Positions 26,914 through 36,008 of a stretch of 64,000 nt of DNA are shown piece after piece (positions within the stretch are counted from its first letter, which is position 1; every line of letters starts with the position of its first letter). Origin of the DNA: CAYONZ01 sp964405465. GTDB taxonomy: Bacteria > Bdellovibrionota > Bdellovibrionia > Bdellovibrionales > JAMPXM01. The stretch spans positions 1 through 64,000 of the forward strand of contig CAYONZ010000015.1 of assembly GCA_964405465.1 (NCBI GenBank). Reading direction: 5' to 3'. The position numbers and the translations under genes were made by a program. The notes under the pieces were generated by a model, which ran no database searches, was not told the origin of the DNA, and saw only the letters and a program-made list of their open reading frames with translations.

Positions 26914-27756
26914 CTACCGAAGCAAGCTTGCATCTAAGCTTTTGCGAGGCGGCAGGGTCCAATCGATCGGTGCGATTCCCTTCTTTTCCAAATACGAATT
27001 AATTTTGGAAAACGGTCGACTCCCAAGAAATCCCCTGGAGGCTGACAGTGGCGAAGGATGAACTGATTCAATAACGAGATGTTTACTTCGATCAATAAAC
27101 TGACCCTTTTTTTGTGCATATGCACCCCAAAGAACGAAAACCAAATTTTCTCTTTGAGTATTCAATCGGTCGATCACTTGGTCTGTGAATTTCTCCCAAC
27201 CACGATTTTGGTGTGAGGCGGGACGCCCATCCTCTACCGTCAACACGGCGTTCAATAGCAAAACACCTTGATCAGCCCACGACAATAGGCAACCGTGGTC
27301 AGCCCGTGGAATGCCGAGGTCTGCTTGAAGCTCCTTGTAGATGTTCAGCAACGATGGAGGAAGCTTCACATCAGGACGTACGGAAAAACACAATCCATGT
27401 GCTTGCCCAGGCCCATGATAGGGATCTTGCCCAAGAATTACGACTTTCACATTTTGAAATTTCGTATGATCAAATGCCGCGAATATCTCAGATGATTTTG
27501 GATAGATTTGTTTTTTTTCCTTCTTCTCGCTCTGCAAAAATGCTCGCAAACTGTGCATATAGGGCTTCTCGAATTCTTCGTTTAATTGAAGCAACCAACC
27601 CGGCTCCATCTTCACTCGATTGCCATTGTCCAGTGCTGACTTCTGCAAATTTTCCGCTGCAGACAACGCTGTCATACCATACTTGGTCCTGTCACCTTCT
27701 GAGTCGCACCCTTTAAACGCTTGAGAGACTTGCTTCTCAGGTAATTCATCGTTCAT
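26914..27756 (-). CDS. ung: uracil-DNA glycosylase, family 1
   Basis: Removes uracil from DNA. Catalytic motif GQDPYHGPGQAHGLCFSV (Asp and Tyr of the water-activating loop) and the Leu-intercalation motif HPSPLSASRGF are both intact, with LLLNAVLTV between. The usual enzyme is about 225 residues; from ATG 27756 this one has 280, the extra ~49 being a polar N-terminal extension. A start at 27609 (MEPGWLL) would give the standard length, so the start is uncertain. It is divergent from the HPF-like gene. Confidence 0.93.
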   Translation of the reverse strand: MNDELPEKQVSQAFKGCDSEGDRTKYGMTALSAAENLQKSALDNGNRVKMEPGWLLQLNEEFEKPYMHSLRAFLQSEKKEKKQIYPKSSEIFAAFDHTKFQNVKVVILGQDPYHGPGQAHGLCFSVRPDVKLPPSLLNIYKELQADLGIPRADHGCLLSWADQGVLLLNAVLTVEDGRPASHQNRGWEKFTDQVIDRLNTQRENLVFVLWGAYAQKKGQFIDRSKHLVIESVHPSPLSASRGFLGSRPFSKINSYLEKKGIAPIDWTLPPRKSLDASLLR

Positions 27757-27967
27757 CTCAATTCCCCATCTTGACATTAATAACTTCGAACACACATTAA
27801 AGTTGAGTATTAGAACGCGAACCACAGAGTTGTTCACTGCAAAGCAGGAATCGATTTTAAGTTCTCAATATGTGGTTCCTGATCTAGCAGGTGACGAAGC
27901 GCGCTCAGACTGATGTCAAAATGACATGCCACCGTCAACAAACTAACATCAACGAACGGAGACGATC

Positions 27968-28369
27968 GTGCAAAATCCAAAAGAAAACAAGACGCAAGTT
28001 GGTCCACAAGTTGATGTTTCAAAATTAAGCGGGTCGTCAACAACTGAGGTAAGAGCTTATATTTTGCAAAAACTTGTAGAGGCCGAAAGGCACAACACGG
28101 TTGCCCTCGAGATTTCGGTCAATATTGAGAATTTTGAGGGACAGATAAATGGCAAAACGCAGAAGGGTTTTGTGGCGTTCATTGCTGCTGATTCGAAGGA
28201 ATTCAATATTCGAGTTAAGGGGAGAAGCCTAAACATTTACAAGGCGATTGATCGCGCCAACGAGAAATTCTTATCGGCTCTCGGAAATGTGCAAGAATTT
28301 ATGAACGACAACCCGTCGCGTGAAGCACTCCTTGCTGCGCTTGAAAACGGCCAAAGTCTGATCCATTAA
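27968..28369 (+). CDS. probable ribosome hibernation factor-like protein (HPF/RaiA, S30EA fold)
   Basis: 133 residues from a GTG with GGAG six bases upstream. The region VALEISVNIENF, then FVAFIAADSKEFNIRVKG, and RSLNIYKAIDRANEKFLSAL follows the pattern of HPF, where a strand, a second strand and the GQDMYAAID helix occur in this order. It lacks the long-form C-terminal domain. An N-terminal Ser/Thr/Lys-rich segment (about 35 residues) is extra. The assignment is by pattern only. The gene is followed by a terminator built on the GGGGACGGAG word. Confidence 0.5.
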   Translation: MQNPKENKTQVGPQVDVSKLSGSSTTEVRAYILQKLVEAERHNTVALEISVNIENFEGQINGKTQKGFVAFIAADSKEFNIRVKGRSLNIYKAIDRANEKFLSALGNVQEFMNDNPSREALLAALENGQSLIH

Positions 28370-28382
28370 AGGCCGGCAAATT

Positions 28383-28407
28383 GGAGGGGACGGAGCCCCT
28401 CTTTTTT
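28383..28407 (+). terminator. rho-independent terminator containing the GGGGACGGAG decamer
   Basis: GAGGGG, loop ACGGAG and CCCCTC form a stem, immediately followed by seven T. The decamer (28386-28395) supplies the 5' arm and the loop. It lies 14 bases after the HPF-like gene. Confidence 0.85.
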
Positions 28408-28458
28408 TATCTTTTATCCCAAAACCATAAATGCAAGTGATTGATTTTACTTTTGATT

Positions 28459-28480
28459 ATTAAATTGCATACAATTTAAT
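28459..28480. promoter_or_regulatory. OhrR-type operator upstream of ohr
   Basis: A perfect palindrome with nine-base arms ATTAAATTG and CAATTTAAT around CATA, 68 bases before the ohr ATG. It closely resembles the ATTGTATACAATT core bound by the MarR-family peroxide sensor OhrR in Bacillus and Xanthomonas (established knowledge). No ohrR gene is in this window. Confidence 0.7.
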
Positions 28481-28548
28481 TGAAAACAATTCGTATTCCG
28501 TGTATTCTGATCTCACTGCATCAGTTTTTGGGCAGCAAAGGAGAACTC

Positions 28549-28974
28549 ATGAAAGCACTCTATACCACAATTGCCACAGCCACCGGAGGCCGCGAAGGCC
28601 GAGCACGAAGTTCCGATGGAACCCTTGATTTAGTGCTCGCCCTCCCTAAGGAGCTCGGTGGATCTGGTAAGACACAGGCCACCAATCCCGAGCAACTATT
28701 TGCGGCTGGATACGCCGCCTGTTTTGAAAACGCTGTTCGACATTTAGCTCGAGCCAAAAAAATTGCCATCTCGCAATCAGCAGTGACAGCCCGGGTGGGA
28801 ATTGGTCCAAACGAGTCCGGCGGATTTGCTCTCGATGTTGAGCTCGATGTTTCCCTTCCAGAAGTTGACCCTAAAATTGCCGAAGAGTTGATCCAACAGG
28901 CTCACTCAGAAGTTTGCCCCTACTCCAATGCCACTCGAGGCAACATCGACGTGCGGGTAAAATTAATTAAATAG
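28549..28974 (+). CDS. ohr: organic hydroperoxide resistance protein (Ohr)
   Basis: 141 residues from ATG 28549 (AAAGGAGAACTC upstream). A thiol peroxidase that reduces fatty-acid and other organic hydroperoxides, as a dimer. The peroxidatic Cys 58 is in GYAACFENAV and the resolving Cys 123 in SEVCPYSNATRGN. The N-terminus TTIATATGGREGRARSSDG and the NPEQLFAAGYAACF block are diagnostic of Ohr against OsmC. An OhrR-like palindrome sits in the promoter, so peroxide-induced derepression is likely. Confidence 0.95.
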   Translation: MKALYTTIATATGGREGRARSSDGTLDLVLALPKELGGSGKTQATNPEQLFAAGYAACFENAVRHLARAKKIAISQSAVTARVGIGPNESGGFALDVELDVSLPEVDPKIAEELIQQAHSEVCPYSNATRGNIDVRVKLIK

Positions 28975-28981
28975 CATTTAT

Positions 28982-29797
28982 TTATGCGGGATTGTCCGAT
29001 TCAATATAGTGGCACTCAAGCTGGGGAAAATCTTTCCGCAGCTTGTTCATAACAGCCAAAACTCCGAATCGTTCAGTCGCGTGATGACCCCCAGCGTACA
29101 TATGTATTCCCGACTCCCGACTCTCATGATAGTCGTGCTCGCTCATTTCACCAGTCAGATAGGCGTCGAGCCCCAAGCTCAGACTTTCGGTCCACTGCGA
29201 ATTCGCACCACCCGTAATAATACCTATCGATTGAATTTTACTCACGCCAAACCCAAGCCCATTGGGATTAGAATAATAGACCTCATGGTTCAAAATTTTA
29301 ACCAACCTATTTCGCAATTCAATTGGATCCTGCGGAGTCAAAAATCTTCCATAAACTCCAGTGGACATTTTTTTGTACAATCCAAACGGTGCAATACCGC
29401 TCAGCTGAAGTTGTTCTGCTAAAGTCGAAGCATTGCCGACTTCGAGATGCCCATCTAATGGCAAATGATATCCATACAAATTGATTTTGTTTTCAATCAA
29501 GGGCAACACTCTTCTCGCAAACGCCCCGGTCAAAGTTCTCGGGCCATGAAATTTCCAAAAAAGCCCATGGTGCACAAAGAGCGCATCTGCCTTCAACTCC
29601 ACTGCCTTTTTCACCGAATGACTTGTCGCTGACACGGCAAACGCTACACGAGCGATTCGTGGGGCCCCCTCAACTTGCAAACCATTCGGACAATAATCAT
29701 CGAAAAGACTTGGTTGAAACATGGTTTCAAAATACTCATCCAAATCTTCTCGACTCACTCCTTGATTTTCTGGCGAATTATCAGTCGGTGCTGGCAC
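28982..29797 (-). CDS. NIF3-like dinuclear metal-binding protein
   Basis: 271 residues, the usual size of the YbgI/NIF3 family, which forms a hexameric ring with two metals per subunit and is often annotated as GTP cyclohydrolase 1 type 2 (its true role is unsettled). Metal-binding His pairs are in VHHGLFW near residue 75 and in GGHHATERFGV near the C-terminus. The central TGGANSQW and TGEMSEHDYH motifs are conserved. It is convergent with ohr (7-base gap) and follows the UbiB-family gene on the same strand. Confidence 0.92.
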   Translation of the reverse strand: MPAPTDNSPENQGVSREDLDEYFETMFQPSLFDDYCPNGLQVEGAPRIARVAFAVSATSHSVKKAVELKADALFVHHGLFWKFHGPRTLTGAFARRVLPLIENKINLYGYHLPLDGHLEVGNASTLAEQLQLSGIAPFGLYKKMSTGVYGRFLTPQDPIELRNRLVKILNHEVYYSNPNGLGFGVSKIQSIGIITGGANSQWTESLSLGLDAYLTGEMSEHDYHESRESGIHMYAGGHHATERFGVLAVMNKLRKDFPQLECHYIESDNPA

Positions 29798-29820
29798 GGC
29801 CTCACTCCTTCATCAAATTT

Positions 29821-31470
29821 CTATTTCCTAATGTAGTTATAAAAAGCTACTGCGCTTAAAACAACGGCAAGCCCATAAGAAATTGCACTCATAAACGGAA
29901 GGTTTAATAGCTTTGGCTCTTTGTCTACTATTTGTAAAATCGAAGCACTTAAAATGAGACTGCCAATGACAAAACCTAGAAAGATAATATTCGAACCCGT
30001 CTCGACAGATCTCTTGAGTTCATCCACCCCGTGTATTTTGTGTTTCAAAGAAAAATCTGGATGATTGATCTTGCGGACCATTTGCTTAAGCTGCTTAGGC
30101 AAAATAGCAAGCAGAGACGCGGAATCACGCGCCAAATATAAAAGATCTTCTTTCACTCTTTCCGGTTCATACCGCGTTTTGACCAACTCCGAGGCAAAGG
30201 CCATTGCTTGAGCCAGGAAATCAAAGTCCTTCAGCACCAACCGACCCATACCCTCAACCGTAACTATAGACTTAAAAAACAACATCAACTCACTCGGCAT
30301 AACCAAATGGTATCGCGCCGCTATTGCCGTACTCTCCATCAGCAATTTTCCAAAATCCACATTCTTCGTCGAGAGTCCAAAGTAGGGAGCCAATAAATCC
30401 CTTAGGTCTTTTGCGAAACGATCCAAATCTACCCGGTCATTAAATGGTGCCAACTCTACATACTCATAGGCCATTCGCTCATAGTCCTCTGTGTATAGTG
30501 CCACAAACATATTGGCGATCGTATTTTGAGACTTGCGATTCAGTCGCCCCACAATTCCAAAATCAATCAAACCAATGCGGCCATCTGCCATCACAAAAAG
30601 ATTTCCAGCATGAAGGTCACCATGAAATAGTCCATCCTTGAAAACCATTTTTAAATAACATCGAAGGCCCTCATTCATGAATTTTTCTCGATCAATTCCC
30701 TCCTGCAAAAGGGCCGCACGATTGCTAAGGGGAATTCCCTGTAAAGCTTCTAGCACTAGAATTCGACGTGTTGAGCACTCGAGATAGACCTGGGGTATTT
30801 TGATCGACGATTCATTCCGAAAGTTTTCAGAAACCCTTCTGATGTTATTTGCTTCGATAATAAAATTTGTTTCTAATTCGAGTGTTTTAAAAAACTCATC
30901 AACAATCCCAACGGGATTGAAAGCTCTGGTTTCTGGAGCATATTTCTCAAGTAGATCAGCAATGAAATAAAGAATTCCTACGTCTTGCTGGATCGTCTCA
31001 ACGATTCCTGGACGCTGAACCTTGACGACTACCGCCTCTCCATTCTTTAGAGTCGCACGATGTACCTGCGCAATACTAGCCGCACCCAAAGGCAAGGGTT
31101 CGAAAACTTCAAAGGTTTCATGCAGATCACAACCCAGCTCTCCTTCGATGACTTTCCGAATATCTCCAAATGGAAGTGCAGATACTTGATCATGAAGTTT
31201 TTTAAACTCATCAACAAAATCACTTGGAACTAGATCGGGCCTAGTCGCAAGCAATTGCCCCAACTTGACAAATGTGGGTCCAAGCTCCTCGAAGCTTAAA
31301 CGCATTCGCTCCGCAGGGGTCAAATTTTCGACCCCTGAACGGTTCATACGATCTAAGACAAACCTTCCAAGATTAATTTTTTCGGCGACGCTTCGAAACC
31401 CGTTCTTTGCGAACACGCCCACGATTGTTTTCAGTCTTGCCGCGTTTTTGAACGTATTTCCGATTTTCAT
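29821..31470 (-). CDS. ubiB: UbiB/AarF/ABC1-family atypical kinase
   Basis: 549 residues from ATG 31470. Family blocks: GPTFVKLGQLLATRPDLVP with the KxGQ motif, PLGAASIAQVH (Ala-rich loop replacing the Gly loop), VVVKVQRPG, the catalytic FHGDLHAGNLFV and the metal LIDFGIVG. Two hydrophobic segments at the C-terminus anchor it in the membrane. Members support ubiquinone or menaquinone biosynthesis and lipid handling; with the many men genes nearby a quinone role is reasonable. The first 98 bases lie inside the rnr 3' end in another frame. Confidence 0.9.
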   Translation of the reverse strand: MKIGNTFKNAARLKTIVGVFAKNGFRSVAEKINLGRFVLDRMNRSGVENLTPAERMRLSFEELGPTFVKLGQLLATRPDLVPSDFVDEFKKLHDQVSALPFGDIRKVIEGELGCDLHETFEVFEPLPLGAASIAQVHRATLKNGEAVVVKVQRPGIVETIQQDVGILYFIADLLEKYAPETRAFNPVGIVDEFFKTLELETNFIIEANNIRRVSENFRNESSIKIPQVYLECSTRRILVLEALQGIPLSNRAALLQEGIDREKFMNEGLRCYLKMVFKDGLFHGDLHAGNLFVMADGRIGLIDFGIVGRLNRKSQNTIANMFVALYTEDYERMAYEYVELAPFNDRVDLDRFAKDLRDLLAPYFGLSTKNVDFGKLLMESTAIAARYHLVMPSELMLFFKSIVTVEGMGRLVLKDFDFLAQAMAFASELVKTRYEPERVKEDLLYLARDSASLLAILPKQLKQMVRKINHPDFSLKHKIHGVDELKRSVETGSNIIFLGFVIGSLILSASILQIVDKEPKLLNLPFMSAISYGLAVVLSAVAFYNYIRK

Positions 31471-33952
31471 CGGAGCCCTTAGAAGATTCAATTTCTACTC
31501 CTACCAATTCAAAATCGACTTTGCCTGCCTCAGGGTCGGCAGCCACCACTCGCACCTTCAAAATGTCACCCAATGAAAATGATTGTCCAGTACGTTTGCC
31601 CACCAGTCGCAAGTTTTGCTGATCAAATTCAAAACGATCATTGCCAAGTCTTTCAATCTTGATCAGTCCATCAACATCATAGGCGCGAAGTTGAACAAAG
31701 ATACCAAACTTCGTGACCGAACTGACCATACCCTCAAACTCACTTCCTACAAATTGCTTGATGAACCTCGCTTTTTTTATTGAAATCAATTGCCTCTCGG
31801 CCTTTGCTGATCTCTGTTCACAAGCGCTTAACATTACACCTGCGGTTTCCAGCTCTTCGATGCGAAGCTTGTCTCTGTTGTATTTTGGGTACAAAACACT
31901 TTTGGTCAACCGATGGACGATTAAATCTGGGTATCGCCGAATCGGAGAAGTAAAATGTGCGTAGTGAGAAAATCCCAATCCAAAGTGACCTACGTTCTCT
32001 GGACTATATTTCGCCTGATTCATTGATCGAAGTGTTAAAATATTCAATATCGTAGCTTCTGGTTTTCCTGCAAACGACTCAAGTGCTCGAGTGATTTTCT
32101 TTTGCAACTTGCCACCCTCAAGACTTCTTGGCCCCCCAAAATTAAAGAGAAAGCGCTCGAGAGATTTGAGATTCTCATCCATTGGTGGTTCATGAACACG
32201 ATAAAGAGCAGGGACCTGCTTTTCATCCAAAAATTCAGCCACAGAAATATTGGCTGCCAACATTAACTCCTCGATCAGACGATGCGCGAATAGCCGTTCT
32301 GTCTTGATGATATCAGTTGTGTTTCCTGATGGATCAACGACAACTTGGGTTTCTGGAATTTCAAGATCAAGTGAACCCTCTCGAAATCTTTTTGCCATCA
32401 GGATTTTTGCCAAACCTGCGGCAGCGCGAATATGCTCGGCCACATGTTTGATTTTTTCGGGTGGATTTCCATCAATCGCCTCTTGTGCCTCTCCATATGT
32501 CACTCGCGCCTTTGACTCCATCACAGCTTCGTAAAACTTCTTGCTTTGAATTTCTCCCTCAAAGCTGATTTGCATTTCACAAACAAAGCAAAGGCGAACG
32601 ACATGGGGTTTGAGCGAACACAGTTCATTACTCAATTCCTCTGGTAACATCGGAACCACATAGTTTGGAAAATAAGTGCTCGTACCTCGCTCGAAAGCTT
32701 CTATGTCTAACGCTGTCTCTGCTATGACATAGTGACTGACATCTGCAATGGCTACCCAGAGTTTGAAGCCACTCGGAGTTTGCTCCACATAAATGGCATC
32801 GTCAAAATCACGCGCCGTTGCTCCGTCAATCGTTATCAAACTTTTTTCTCTGAGGTCCACTCGTCCGGCTATGTCTTCTGGCCTGACCTCCGTCCCCCAT
32901 TTTCGGGCATCACGAAGAGCATTTTGGGAAAACTCATGTGGGATATGATGGTGAAATATCATGCGTTTCACATCGTTAATCGGATCATCGGCGTCACCCA
33001 AAATCTGCACAACACGTCCGGTAAAATCGTCCGTCTCACTCGGATAGGTCAGCACATCCACTGCAACCATATCACCCTCTTTAGCTCCACCACTATCGGC
33101 AGCGGCAATGCGGAGGTCAGCTCCCCATCCCCGCCCCTCATCCAAAATCACACCGTATTTCAAGTCGACAGGAAGATACCGACCGACGATGCGCTGATGT
33201 GCTCGACTGATCACTCGCGTGATTTCTCCAGCTAATCTGTCCTGGGAATCTTTTTTATAAACACGGACCTCAACCTTGTCGTTTGTCATTACCGCAGACA
33301 TATACTGGCGAGGAACATAAACGTCCGGATAGGCCTTATCATCACAGAGTAAGAAACCAAAACCATCCGGATGGCGTTTAATCGTCCCGATCAACAAGTC
33401 TTTACGCCCCGCCTGTGGCTTTTCTGCACTCGGTTTCACCGGCATTTGATATTTTCCTGCGCTTCGCCGAGGGGACTCCGTCCCCTGCTTTGGGGACGGA
33501 GTCCCCCTTGGGGAAGTGGAGGCGGAAGAACTTTTTGATACTCCCCTTGAATTCTGATTCTCATGATTTTCACGGTATTTCCCACCGCTTTTTCGTTTTG
33601 ATTTGCGACCGACTAAATCCTCTTCTTTTCGCGACACTTGGCGATCATCTTTTGTCGTACTCTTCTGCGATCGATTTTTTTTCGATGTTTTCTTATAAGT
33701 CTTTCCACTTCCCACTTCGGACTTTGCTTTTTCTTCGGAGGTTCTCGTTAGCCCAAAGCTTGTCTGATTTTTTCTTGGCTCGGTCTTTCCGCTTCCACCA
33801 AAAAGACTAGAGAGACTTCGCGACGAAGACGCTTTGATCTGTAAACCACTCCGTCCCACTGACTTTTCAGCCCTTGAAACGATTTCAGATTTACTATTTG
33901 ACCCGCCGGCCGATTCATTACGAGACTTTTGTTTTTTTCTGTTATTTCTCAT
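31373..33952 (-). CDS. rnr: ribonuclease R (RNase II/R family exonuclease)
   Basis: About 859 residues from ATG 33952; a start at 34042 would add 30. A 3'-5' processive exoribonuclease. The N-terminal ~200 residues are low-complexity, rich in Ser, Lys, Arg and Gly, then come cold-shock-type domains (RHPDGFGFLLCDDKAYPDVYVP). The catalytic RNB domain has TIDGATARDFDDAIY with the metal Asp cluster, then VPMLPEELSNELCSL and FTSPIRRYPDLIVHR. The C-terminal S1 domain (FEGMVSSVTKFGIFVQL) is followed by a basic tail. The low-complexity part contains an inverted pair of the GGGGACGGAG word in frame. No terminator before ubiB is seen. Confidence 0.94.
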   Translation of the reverse strand: MRNNRKKQKSRNESAGGSNSKSEIVSRAEKSVGRSGLQIKASSSRSLSSLFGGSGKTEPRKNQTSFGLTRTSEEKAKSEVGSGKTYKKTSKKNRSQKSTTKDDRQVSRKEEDLVGRKSKRKSGGKYRENHENQNSRGVSKSSSASTSPRGTPSPKQGTESPRRSAGKYQMPVKPSAEKPQAGRKDLLIGTIKRHPDGFGFLLCDDKAYPDVYVPRQYMSAVMTNDKVEVRVYKKDSQDRLAGEITRVISRAHQRIVGRYLPVDLKYGVILDEGRGWGADLRIAAADSGGAKEGDMVAVDVLTYPSETDDFTGRVVQILGDADDPINDVKRMIFHHHIPHEFSQNALRDARKWGTEVRPEDIAGRVDLREKSLITIDGATARDFDDAIYVEQTPSGFKLWVAIADVSHYVIAETALDIEAFERGTSTYFPNYVVPMLPEELSNELCSLKPHVVRLCFVCEMQISFEGEIQSKKFYEAVMESKARVTYGEAQEAIDGNPPEKIKHVAEHIRAAAGLAKILMAKRFREGSLDLEIPETQVVVDPSGNTTDIIKTERLFAHRLIEELMLAANISVAEFLDEKQVPALYRVHEPPMDENLKSLERFLFNFGGPRSLEGGKLQKKITRALESFAGKPEATILNILTLRSMNQAKYSPENVGHFGLGFSHYAHFTSPIRRYPDLIVHRLTKSVLYPKYNRDKLRIEELETAGVMLSACEQRSAKAERQLISIKKARFIKQFVGSEFEGMVSSVTKFGIFVQLRAYDVDGLIKIERLGNDRFEFDQQNLRLVGKRTGQSFSLGDILKVRVVAADPEAGKVDFELVGVEIESSKGSDENRKYVQKRGKTENNRGRVRKERVSKRRRKN
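33471..33506. repeat. perfect hairpin of paired GGGGACGGAG decamers inside rnr
   Basis: CTCCGTCCCC (33476-33485) and GGGGACGGAG (33492-33501) form a 15-base perfect stem with flanking bases (GGGGACTCCGTCCCC) and a six-base loop. It lies in the disordered N-terminal region of RNase R and encodes RGTPSPKQGTESP on the minus strand. Confidence 0.9.
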
Positions 33953-34072
33953 TACCCAAAACGCTAACACACGCCCCATACCGAAGGAATCTTTAGTCAG
34001 CCCCACCAAGCACATCGCGTTACATACACTTTGATTTTCCAACCGACCTCATCTACCATCAGAGGTCGTTGG

Positions 34073-34159
34073 GCCCGGATGGCGGAACTGGTAGACGCGC
34101 TAGATTCAGGTTCTAGTCCTCGCAAGGGGGTGGAGGTTCAAGTCCTCTTTCGGGCACCA
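34073..34159 (+). tRNA. tRNA-Leu (anticodon CAG)
   Basis: A cloverleaf is readable: acceptor GCCCGGA pairs with TTCGGGC, the anticodon stem CTAGA/TCTAG encloses the seven-base loop with CAG (34107-34109), a long variable arm follows as in class II tRNAs, and the T arm is GGAGG-TTCAAGT-CCTCT. The CCA end is encoded (34157-34159). It lies 120 bases upstream of the rnr start on the opposite strand. Confidence 0.95.
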
Positions 34160-34573
34160 TCTTTTAACAATCATCAATCACTCTGTCTGATCACGGTTTT
34201 TGATATTTATCCCAATTACTAACATTCGATTTCAAAATTCACCCACTGTGTTCGATACAGATTGCGATCTGGCCATTTAAAAAATTAATTAAAATAAAAA
34301 AATCAAATGCGAAAGTTTTAATCCCATAATATTTCAGCTTGAGACTCCGGCTAAATATTTCGACCCACTCTCTATCTGACAAGAAGACAATCGGAACTTA
34401 AAAATGGCCCACCCCGGACAGAGGAGGAATAGTGATTTTAGTTTGATAGAAATATGTCACAATTTACTTTTCAGTTCGAATTCGTCTGTGAAATTGCGGT
34501 TCAGGTCTTCATTTTGAAAATCGAAATTTCTACAGTTCACGACTCCATCAGAATGTCTTACGCCAACCACGAA
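34160..34573. other. intergenic region after tRNA-Leu
   Basis: About 414 bases, AT-rich. A 71-codon frame at 34454-34669 overlaps the 3' end of the next gene in antisense and looks spurious. No promoter, repeat copy or terminator is convincing. Confidence 0.45.
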
Positions 34574-35611
34574 CTAGCCGAAAACAACACCCGTGACCTC
34601 GGTGTTCAGCTTAAAGAGAGAATCTCCAAGTCGTGCTACCAATATCTTTTTTGCTTCGTCCAGTGGTAGCCAATAGTAGTGAAAATTGAGACTCTTATCT
34701 GCATCGGTCCCAGTAACTTTATGTGTCCACCTGTCCTTAATTTGAAAGTCTCCAACCAAGTGGTACACATGCCGTTTTGTGTACCTTTGGGACCATTCAG
34801 CAAAAAAGAGATACTCATCTATTTTGTTTATTGAAAATGGACCACATAGACCTGATTCTTCAAAGACCTCCCTTAACAGCTCCTGCTCAGTGTCTGTTCC
34901 ACATTCAATGATCCCCGCTGGAACCTGAGTTCCCGCATCTGCAAAATGCTTGTCATGGTCAAACACCAAAAGTTCAGGTCTATTCTGGCCCTTTCGAGTT
35001 CGAGTAATGTATGCAACAACTTTTGTCGAAATTTTTTGTTTGGAGGAATCGTGGACTTTCATGACCTGATCCCTCGCCTCCCCCAGAGCATCAGCAAGAG
35101 TCACCCAGTATCGCCGAACATATTCATTTTTGATTTTATCAAAAAATCTATTTTCCAGATGAGCAGAATACCCCTCAACGATTCTCCACGACGGTGTATT
35201 CTGATCTCCGCATGTGATCAGAACTTTTTCTAAGCCAAGCTTTTGGCAAATTCCCAATCCCTGGCGATAGATTTCGAATCCATATCCACGCCCTCGGTAC
35301 TTTGGGTTCACGGCATATCCGATGTGCCCGCCTCGCTCCATGAGCGCCGTGTTTAATTCGTGACGAATGTTGATTCTCCCCACAATTTTTTCTCTTACAA
35401 AAGCATAAAGCATTGTCGACGCCACTTGACCCGAGCCAACTGAAATGGGGTTTTTCTGAAGATCGAGAAGCTGGAGGTGCTCTCCAAAAGACATCCCAGA
35501 GGACCACAGAAATGTGAACCAAGAAACTCCCTCTTTTTTCCACTCCTCTAGCCCCTCAAAAAATGCAACCTCGTCGTCAGCGTTAAGTTCACGTAGAATC
35601 AATTCCTCCAT
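34574..35611 (-). CDS. GNAT acetyltransferase fused to a Nudix hydrolase
   Basis: 345 residues from ATG 35611, which has GAGGAA seven bases upstream. The N-terminal domain is a GNAT (ILRELNADDEVAFF, then IGYAVNPKYRGRGYGFEIYRQGL, the acetyl-CoA loop, and a VLITCGDQNTPSWRIVE strand). The C-terminal half is a Nudix domain with AGIIECGTDTEQELLREVFEESGL, where the first Glu of the box is Thr. It could sanitise or modify a nucleotide; the partners are unclear. The same frame stays open 354 bases upstream to 35965, so a longer protein is possible, though no ribosome binding site supports it. Confidence 0.75.
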   Translation of the reverse strand: MEELILRELNADDEVAFFEGLEEWKKEGVSWFTFLWSSGMSFGEHLQLLDLQKNPISVGSGQVASTMLYAFVREKIVGRINIRHELNTALMERGGHIGYAVNPKYRGRGYGFEIYRQGLGICQKLGLEKVLITCGDQNTPSWRIVEGYSAHLENRFFDKIKNEYVRRYWVTLADALGEARDQVMKVHDSSKQKISTKVVAYITRTRKGQNRPELLVFDHDKHFADAGTQVPAGIIECGTDTEQELLREVFEESGLCGPFSINKIDEYLFFAEWSQRYTKRHVYHLVGDFQIKDRWTHKVTGTDADKSLNFHYYWLPLDEAKKILVARLGDSLFKLNTEVTGVVFG

Positions 35612-36008
35612 AAACATTTCCTCATTTTCATTTAAATTTTTTCCAGAATTCAACGATCGAACATGTTCGCACACCGAGAAAGAACGGGGGTAATCCAAAA
35701 TTTTTTTCGATAATAGTATTTCGCAGTCCTCTTGTTCCGGACAACCGATAGTCTCTTCCAAAGCGAGATAGCGCAACCAGTTAGGGAATCTTTGAGCTCT
35801 TACCTTTAAACCAGGGGTCCGGAAGGAGTGCAAAAGGTAGATCATGAACCGCGTCCAATACCCCTGGAGGCACTCACTTTGGGGGGACGGAGTACTACTT
35901 TCTGAATTTGTTTTCTTATTTGAAAAAGCCAACAACAAAGTGCCAATTATATGGCCGGATCGCAAAAGAATCTGTATTTATTGAGCCTTTACCAATACGC
36001 TTGTACTC
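35612..36008. other. unassigned region upstream of the GNAT-Nudix gene
   Basis: 397 bases. The minus-strand frame continues open to 35965 and contains a decamer copy at 35883-35892. A translated extension would contain a Cys-rich piece (GCPEQEDCEI) but has no start with a ribosome binding site. The YbaN-like gene begins at 36009. Confidence 0.4.
35883..35892 (+). repeat. GGGGACGGAG decamer copy
   Basis: Single copy preceded by two extra G, in the upstream open frame of the GNAT-Nudix gene. Confidence 0.9.

Noticed and set aside
34454..34669. 71-codon frame on the plus strand
   Set aside because: Its 3' half is antisense to the GNAT-Nudix gene and there is no ribosome binding site at the right distance.
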